Assembly (NCBI GenBank): GCA_902702965.1
Contig: CACRXP010000142.1
Location: 36,156 to 100,155, forward strand
Origin: Spirometra erinaceieuropaei
Lineage: Eukaryota > Platyhelminthes > Cestoda > Diphyllobothriidea > Diphyllobothriidae
DNA length: 64,000 bases
Direction: 5' to 3'
Below are positions 56,271-64,000 of this stretch, piece by piece (the first letter of the stretch is position 1; the number at the start of each line of letters is the position of its first letter). The notes beneath the pieces were generated by a model. That model was not told the DNA's origin. It saw only the letters and a list, made by a program, of their open reading frames with translations, and did no database searches. Position numbers and translations under genes: made by a program.

Positions 56271-57194
56271 AAGACGAATGACCGATCTCATTAAATAATG
56301 GTCAAAATCCTGAAATGCGCTTTCAATTGGAATGGATTACTTAGGTGAGGTTGTAATACTTACAATCATGCGGCGTAATCCTTTAAAATATGGGATGAGA
56401 CAAGATGTCAGCTTTTTAATGCACTAGAAATCGTACTTGGTAAAAAATGACTACTTAATTTGCATGCATTTTTCATAATGCTTTTCAATGATCTTTTAAA
56501 TTCAAATATACTTTATTAAAAAACACACATTGGATACAGAATCACGTAAACTTTGTGTTTTCTTCTCGAAAAAGTGGTAAAACAAGGTTCTAAAAGCGTT
56601 TTCGAATTCCCGAATAATTTTGAGCCTGATCTGCCGTTGCATTAGCGTTTAATTATTTCAGCCTACAAAATGCATGCGTTCTGCGTAAGAAAAATCATAC
56701 ATCCTTTTTCCTTTAAAAACATACCATATATAGTCCATAAAAGTTTGCAATAGATGCGGACTATGTTGTACATTTCATGAGGAGCAACGGTAAACGGACG
56801 GGTATGATGCCGTTTGAATGAACATCGCACGGTCCTGAAAATCTCATGATAAGAAACTTTTTTAAAAACCTAAACATAAATTTGACGTGATTCTGTATCA
56901 AACGCGTGAAAGAACATTTTCGTTCATGTGGTTTATAAATTATATTTGAATTTATAAGACCATCGAAAATCAACGAGAAAAATTCATGCTAATTAAGTAG
57001 TCATTTTTATCAACTTCGGTTTCTACAGGAGGTTCAGAAGAAACGCAGTCAAAAACCGACATACTGTCAAGTTCGAAATATAAAAGGATGTTGCCGCCAG
57101 TTTAGTTGTATTAAAACCCCACCTAAGCAATCTTCCTGATGGAAAATGCACCTCAGAATTTTGGCCAACTTTTCATAAGACCGGTCAATCAATG
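56271..57194 (+). mobile_element. Family A palindromic MITE (full length, diverged)
   Basis: The left end GAATGACCGATCTCATTAAA is decayed. The right end TAAGACCGGTCAATCAATG is followed by TA. Arms and spacer (TTGAGCCTGATCTGCCGTTG, ATGCGGACTATGTTGTACAT) are clear. Confidence 0.78.
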
Positions 57195-58099
57195 TAAGTT
57201 GCCCATTGCATTTGCATAGGAGCAGACTGGAAGTCGGTTTCATTCAGCAGTTGCATCGACTCCTTCGAGACATTGACTCTCATTTTGTCTAGGTAGCCTT
57301 CAGAGTTATAAAGTCCGCCCTTAGCAAACGAATGCTAGCTCGTTTGACCCCAGGATGGAGCAGGGAACCCGGGCCTGCAGCACTCACATTCGCTTATATT
57401 GCAGAAGACAACATATAGTCCAGATTTACTAACAAAAAGTTTCAAAAAACTATTAAATAGCCTTTCTGGACATATCAGCTGATGGCAGTCTGTTGTCGGC
57501 AGGCCAAATACAAGGGAAGTCAGAGGTTTGGCTCATATGCCCAGCTGAGCACTGCACGGCCAAAGGTGACGCACTTTCAGTGATTTCAAACGCTTGGTAT
57601 CGGGTACCTGGGACTGGCAATTCGGTTATTCAAGCTAACTATTTCGCAAAGTACTCAGTGCAGGAAATGGAGTTAAGTCTTCAGGACATAACGCTTTTCG
57701 GGTCGAAGACGATCGAGTACCGTGGAATAACCACGTAAGGCTCATCCTACAAACGAGTAGTATTACAAGTATAATGAAATGAACATTCAAAGGTACTGTA
57801 CCGTAATCCCGGCATGGGCGTAAGCTCAAAACCCAGACGCATGTGTCGTCGATATTCTGCGTCTGCGAGTGATTCAGCTCCTCAATGGATCCCCAGTGTT
57901 CTCCATGCGGTTTCTAGTAAATGGACTTCTAGGAATAATCAAGACACTAACTTCAGGAACTATTTATTGCGAGACTTGGCGTGAAGTATCCGGCAAATGA
58001 TTTTTTAGGGACAAACCTGAAACTTCAATGAACATTCGAATCGAAGATCATTGGCTACAGCGCAATAACCACGTAACGCCTATTCAAACGTACTAAAGC
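57195..58099. other. Unassigned, possible PLE-associated sequence
   Basis: Two similar blocks, ending CGTGGAATAACCACGTAAGG (57720) and GCGCAATAACCACGTAACGC (58062), form a ~350-bp-spaced direct repeat just upstream of a PLE-like fragment. The ORF at 57493-57738 shows no domain. Confidence 0.4.
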
Positions 58100-58290
58100 C
58101 ACGACAATGAGAGGAAGGAGGAGACTAAGCACTTTCAGGCCCTGATTGAAGCCAATGGTTATCCAAACTCCTTTATACGGATGTGTCTTAGGAAGCGCCA
58201 CCTTAAGCAAGCAAAAGGAGATAACCTGGTGTTAAAAGTACTACATGAGGGCATAATACCTACTCCAATTTGTAAATGTCAATGCATCTG
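58100..58290 (+). pseudogene. PLE-like linker fragment
   Basis: A readable frame gives FQALIEANGYPNSFIRMCLR, then KRHLKQ. This resembles the PLE-1 linker between RT and EN (VMRANGYPRSFVNQCIRKGH). Only about 45 residues are recognisable and no catalytic motif is left. The sequence differs enough from PLE-1 that it may belong to another lineage. Confidence 0.6.
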
Positions 58291-61200
58291 ACAAGCATTA
58301 TTTTGCCCACCCCCTAATTTACCATTAGACACTTATTCATGTCGTTGTGCTGGGCAATATTTAACAAAAATTGAGTATTTTACATTATGCTCAAAGCAGT
58401 TCTTATTAACGATAAAATGGTTGCAACCGCTGTGTTCTTAATAAATAAATGAACTACCTCGCAAGCGCGCATATTCTCTTCAAAGTTGCAAGTTTATTGC
58501 CGAGTTACATTTGCAGATACACATTTTTAAAGCGCTCCATTTTGATTCTGCAGGAGACAATTAAAAGTACGATTTTGGTCGTCTTCGAGAATTGATAGCC
58601 TTGCTCATTAATTTAACTGGTTGTTCCAGGAAAATGATTTCACTTACAGCTCACAGTCGATGTAAACGTTGACTGCGAACTAAGAAAAGGAGTACTACGT
58701 CATAAATAAATATGAAGCGCCTCGGAGTTGCTAATTTTAACTCTTGAGCTAAAGGCAATTGCAGTATAGTAAACAGTCTTTAAAGAAAATCTGACTTGAA
58801 AACGTGCAGCTTGTTGTGTACGCCAAAGTGAATTTTATAAAAAAATAAGGGTCTTCAAGAAGATATGTATAATGCAATTATTATTCCAGGGAAAACTTGT
58901 TGGAATACATTTTAAAAAGTCAGTTTCATCTCTTATTTTCATTTGCGTTCTGGTGGCAATGTTGACGCCTCTATAACATTTGCGTAAAAACGTTTAATTT
59001 CCGTTTACTGAATAATTATAAATTGTCACTTTTTTTCAAATCTATAAAGGGATATACAGTACTTCAGATTCTACCTAATGCATCTCTTACTTAAAATTGC
59101 CTGCATTTTTGGCTTTTCTGTTGCTTTAACTTATTCAATCCTCCATTCCCAACGAGGCCCCTAATTTTCTCAGAGAATATTTTATTCTCACTGTAATAGT
59201 GAGCTTTACGTATGACTAGATACATATTTTGCTACTTTGCCAAACCATAAATTGCATATCAATTCAAATAACAGACTAACTTGCACAGATTTTTATTCTG
59301 CAATGTTTGTATATTTCCACACCTATAGGCTTTTGGGATGGTCCGATTTAAACACTGATAAGCTTGAATAGAGTACCCTGGAGGCATTATATTAGTTTTG
59401 ATGTGCTGATATTTGTGGCCACATCGAGCTCGAGGCTGGCAGGATGCTTCAAGACAATCAAAGCAAGGTTTTGACTAAGCAGGATAGACGCGGCTTATAA
59501 TCAAGGGCCTCTATGAAACCTACCAGTGAAAAATATTCTGGTTAAAAGCAAATTATATTATTACCTAGAAAGTCATTTCAAATCAGACATCGTCTTCCTT
59601 TTAACTTTAAGTAAGGGATGTTTGATAAAAATTGAAAAACGGCAAAATAAGCTTCTGCAATTCCATTGATGTCCTGGACTTGTGATACAAAGTCCAAAAA
59701 TTGATTCCTTTCTGCAGCCAACTTCTTTATTGCATATGTAGGGGCTCTCCTTGCTTCTCTAGGTGTCCATGAGTCATCTCTGTTTTAGTGCACTTTTCAA
59801 AACATTCAGTTTTGTTCAGACTTAAATCAACTTTGTCGGCAAAAATGTGACGGTTAAACGCCCATATCTTCGTAGATGTCTACATGCGCTAAATTTTTAA
59901 AAGAGTCTTTACTGAACTGTCGTTCTTTTGAAAGTTACTTTTCGGTAACAACCGAACAACCTTAACTAGTTGTCTTATATTTTTGAAATAAGGGTGAAAT
60001 ATTGTGAGCAATGCAAATTAAAGCAATTAGGCTGTTTGTCGAAAGTGTTTGTTGACCATTTATTCAAATCCTAACATGCAAATTTCAAAATGCATTAAAC
60101 AAACTCCAGTTACTACATTTGAATAATATGTGTTTTAAGATTTCTGATTATCTAAGTGTTGGGGCAAAAAAACGCTGAGCAATTAGTACAAATGATTGTG
60201 ACGATTAGATGAGAAAACATGTAAATCGCTAATTGAAATAGCCCCATCTATCTTCTAACAAACAATTTCCGCCGGATTATAGAGTCAGCAGCACGAATTA
60301 GCAGACTGCCATTTCGACAATTAAGGTTTTTTATGCATATTTCACCAAATGTCTGAAGAGAACAAACGTCAGACAATTGTCTACAGAAAATGTCAAAGCT
60401 GGTTGACTACGCGATGGCAGACAATGCTCATCACCGTGTCGCGTCCATGTCTTTTTTGACATCCATTTTTTTGCTTCGGGTTGATAGCAACTATTGTGTG
60501 GAGTGGGACATTTTTTACTTTATTTTTTTTAGAGAAGACAAAGGGGGTGGAGTCAGTTTCGGTCTCACATATCTCCCTTGAGAACATATTACTTTACAAT
60601 ATTGTTATGATAGTTGATAAAAGTAACGACACCTGTTTCAGTTATTTGTGGTAAATCTGAATTATGGTGTTTCACCCTCCCCCTCCCCCTCCTCTCTCCA
60701 AACCCAAGCTACAGGTTAATTATCTATTTGCCCGTATCTTTTGCATTCATTACTTCAATAGCCATATAAAGGTACAGGCCTGAAGAGAATTTATCGAAAG
60801 CAAACGTATGCTCGCCAAATTGTCTTTTGTATTTTAATACTAATGGATGTGTCCTAGGATAACCTAAATATCTTGACGCTGTCCCGATAGTTAATGACAG
60901 ATTGAAGTTTTATTGATAACATCACCTTTCAAACCAAACCTGACTAGGCGTGTTCCACAGTATTGTACTCAGCACTATCTTGGCGTGCTTCTGAAACTGA
61001 ACCACCATTTTTTCTGCTCGCTATTTGCATGGGACGTTTCTCGTATGTATATATATATATATATTAGTTGACTTACTTCACTCATTATATACTGATTATT
61101 TTCCATCTAACTCTATCTGAATCACAATCATGAGTTCGTCTATAAACGATGTCAGCACTCTTTTAAAGGAAATCATATCTGATGCGAATTTTTCAACTTA

Positions 61201-64000
61201 TTGACCAACTAGTATTCATGATGTCGACATTTAAATTTTTCAGCACTTATCGCCTGTGATCTTTTGGTTTTATCCGTTTTGTCCTCCTTGAATGAAGGCT
61301 TTCTTTGTTGAAAATTTTAGGATGATGCTTTCAAAATAAAGCGTACCTCTCCGACATTAGCAAGCACAACTTTGCGAAAATTAGAAAATACTTTTTCTAT
61401 ACAAGACGAATTATCTCTGCAGAAACTAGTGCAGTTTACGCAGTATATGCGACCGGTGGACGTAAAACCTTCTGAACTAAGCATATAAGGAATAATAATT
61501 GATGTATTTGACTTGCGAAGTAGAAGCCGTCTCCAGCAAAGTAGAATGGATGTCCATGGTATAACTATTTATTAGCACTACGCAATCACTTGTCTTAGCT
61601 TGTCTTATTAAGATGAAATTCAAAAATACTGCATGCATAAACCGTACGCTTTTACGAATTTCGTAGGTAGCCACAGTGGGAGATCTGGCTCCTACAATAT
61701 GCCTAAATTGACGAAAAGTCCCCAGACCGTCTGAAGTCAGCCCTAGCATATCCGTAGAAAACAGCAAAACCAATGATGTAAAAACTCTAGTTAAATTGAA
61801 AGACAAATTGAGTTTACTGCTAAGTTATAACAGTTCCCTAACGAAAGACACAAGTAAAAAAACGGAAATTTTGTGTCACATGATGGGACTTGAGTTTTGT
61901 CTGGGCATACTGCTTGTCCATGCGAAAATTAAGCAAAACGGCATAAGCAGAGCAATGTCAAGAAAAAACCTTTTACATAAAATTTTAGCAAATGACTTCG
62001 CTAACGGTAAGCTATTTAATGCGGCTGGGTGGTTTGTCGAGAGCCCAACTTAGTATCCTTTTTAGTTACATCTGGCAGTAGGTGAAAAAGGCGTTAAATT
62101 GGAAGCCAGTTTTGGCCTCCAGTAGCGTTGCTAACATTAGATTAGTCTGTTTTGGCCTCAAGATTAGAGTTTTGTAAATGTTTAGAAATTACCTTAGTTA
62201 CATTATTCATGGGTTTAGCCTTTGGTAAGTGATTTTAAGCTCTTCTTAAAGTTATCACTGCGCTCGCGTTTTCCTTAAATGTCTACAGGTTAGAAACTAC
62301 CCATTGCAGTCATGGACATGGTTAGCGTCCGGTTTATAGCTAACTACGGTCTTTCCAAAAGGGTGACATACCACACCCTTGTCACACCCTTCCGAGAAGA
62401 TGTGCAATGCAATGCCTAGCGCAAGGTCAATTGCGTAATTTCTGATTGCGTCACACAAAATCGATGGCCCTTTTCGTCTTCTGCTTTTTTGCCAATAAAA
62501 CAGGGACAAATTTGTTTGGATTCGCTGTGAAATGCAAGTGTTCGTGCGTTTACGTAAAGATAAGTTGGTCAGTGGATATCACATTTGGATGGGAATGACA
62601 GGTGCAATCCTTGTCATGCCATCCTGCTTACTTAAAGCAATCTCTTCTTCTGTGTAATTATTTTTGGGTTATTTCTATTACTAACATTTGTGGACTTTCA
62701 AACCACGCTTAAAATATCAATGATCATTGCACGATTTTCAGTGCATTCGTAAAATGCCTATAAGAAAGACTGTACTACAATTTATCGAAACTATAATACG
62801 ACGACAGTTCTTGAGATTATTTACCAAAGCACCACGTGTGCGCACGTGAATTTGTGTAGTTGGTCGTTTGGGTAATATTTGAGGACTTAATAGGACCCGA
62901 AACCTAAACAAAATGTAGGTCCACAAAAAAATGAACAAAGCATATGGTTTTCATTAAGTCACCCATTTGATAAGTATTTTAATAGCGAATTCTGCTAATG
63001 CAAATCCATGTGATTTACCTGTTTAACCCGAAGTCATAGAAAAAATGGTATTTTTGCCTTTTGCGTTTACTTAAACACTATGATGCTTTTGGCCGCAAAA
63101 GGGAACATTTTTTCTCTTTAATTACAACACTGGAACATTTTCTCCCAATTCTGAGCTCCGTTTTTAGATATCAAATATGTAGAATATAGTTAATTTATTG
63201 TCAAAGCTTGCTCAAACTGTTAATTTCCTGACAGTTCCCTTCTGAAATTACGTACAACCGGAAAATAGACCGTAGAACAACATCACTCTATAAGTTTGAA
63301 ATTTGAAGTGACATTAAATCAGACACACAGATAAATGCTCAGATTGGAAAAATTGAGATAAATGACAGATTAATGTCATGACTAAACAAATGATTTCCTG
63401 TAGGCGTTTTCTGTCGACTTTGAGAATCCGTAAGACTGTAACTTTTGGAGGTACTATCGTTTGTTCATAACCAATTTCTCGCGGTTTACCTCAGTTAAAA
63501 ATCAGTTTTAAACTGCAGCTAGTCCGTCTGACAAAACGTTTAAAGAAAAATAAACTTCCTTTAAAAGACGCGCTCTATCGCGTTGACCCAGCCTTGGACA
63601 GCTATTACCATACGTGACTGTACGAACATATGGTAACGTAGATCTCTGCTCAATTTTGTGAACACTTTGTCTACCAAAATTACTTAGCCACGAGGATAGT
63701 TATCGAAAATGCAATCATGCACAGTATTGGCAATAATAATCTGATGGGTTGCTTAATTGAGTGCATATTTTTCATCTCCCTATGCGGCACACTGCACTTT
63801 TACCTCATACTTTTGCGTCTCCAAAGAAACGGATAACCCTTCATCGGCAGTATACTTCGTTTGTGAGTGTTCAAGTCGTCCACTTGACCTTGAATAACAA
63901 ACCGCGTTCAGGGGAACCGTCTTCATCCAGAGCGCCTGCAGATGAAAGAGAAAGTCAATGAAATTTTTAACAACACTGCAGTGCGGGCTAGAAGGAGTGG
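58291..64000. other. AT-rich stretch without recognised features
   Basis: The longest part of the window with no PLE, MITE or SINE visible. It holds short ORFs only (largest 109 codons at 61477-61806, minus strand, no domain), a C/T-rich tract (about 60675-60702) and a (TA)n run (about 61046-61065). It may be intergenic or intronic. I see no exon that I would defend. Confidence 0.45.

Noticed and set aside
7895..57194. CRISPR array suggested by many spaced similar repeats
   Set aside because: Repeat units are about 1 kb, palindromic, dispersed and eukaryotic in context.
60660..60705. Regulatory polypyrimidine tract or splice site at the C/T-rich run
   Set aside because: No adjoining exon was recognised on either strand. 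It is a simple-sequence tract until shown otherwise.
61477..61806. 109-codon minus-strand ORF as a gene
   Set aside because: No domain, no conserved features, and it is within the length expected by chance in AT-rich DNA scanned with alternative starts.

Overview
This window looks like repeat-rich, gene-poor DNA from a eukaryote, most likely a parasitic flatworm. My best guess is a pseudophyllidean tapeworm such as a Spirometra- or Dibothriocephalus-like species, but this is an inference from repeat types. No operons, ribosome binding sites or long intact ORFs are present. No host gene could be recognised with confidence. Everything readable as protein comes from broken Penelope-like retroelements (PLEs), which encode a reverse transcriptase (RT) joined to a GIY-YIG endonuclease (EN).

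At least three PLE lineages occur. PLE-1 is found at 1-260 (rearranged), 10040-10310 (fragment), 17419-18878 (RT+EN with a 10-bp target duplication), 41539-43311 (RT+EN with two identical 399-bp inverted arms) and 50520-52290 (old, heavily decayed). PLE-2 is found at 1671-2641 and 34020-34755. PLE-3 is at 43730-44415. A small PLE-like fragment lies near 58.1 kb. The PLE-1 terminal repeat carries a type I hammerhead ribozyme motif. Several short non-autonomous derivatives consist mainly of two such ends facing each other (10876-11314, 39114-39622, 54047-54498), and they resemble retrozymes.

The other main component is a pair of related, long palindromic DNA elements of about 1 kb, called here families A and B. 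They have CAGT-type termini, TA flanks and no coding capacity, as in large Tc1/mariner-type MITEs. About 8 copies or fragments of A (11.5, 13.0, 22.5, 26.8, 28.6, 40.0, 53.2 and 56.3 kb) and 8 of B (7.9, 8.9, 19.5, 30.1, 31.3, 46.8, 48.0 and 49.9 kb) occur. Some are nested with PLE ends.

Minor components are a ~480-bp GC-richer repeat (family C; 3.2, 3.8, 6.1, 6.4 and 41.0 kb), tRNA-derived SINEs (16.3, 22.0 and 38.6 kb), dispersed repeats E, F and G, and microsatellites. The segments 13.5-16.3, 23.3-26.8, 36.1-38.5, 44.4-46.8, 54.5-56.3 and 58.3-64.0 kb are AT-rich with no recognisable feature, apart from one doubtful membrane-protein exon at about 24.1 kb. They may be intergenic or intronic.
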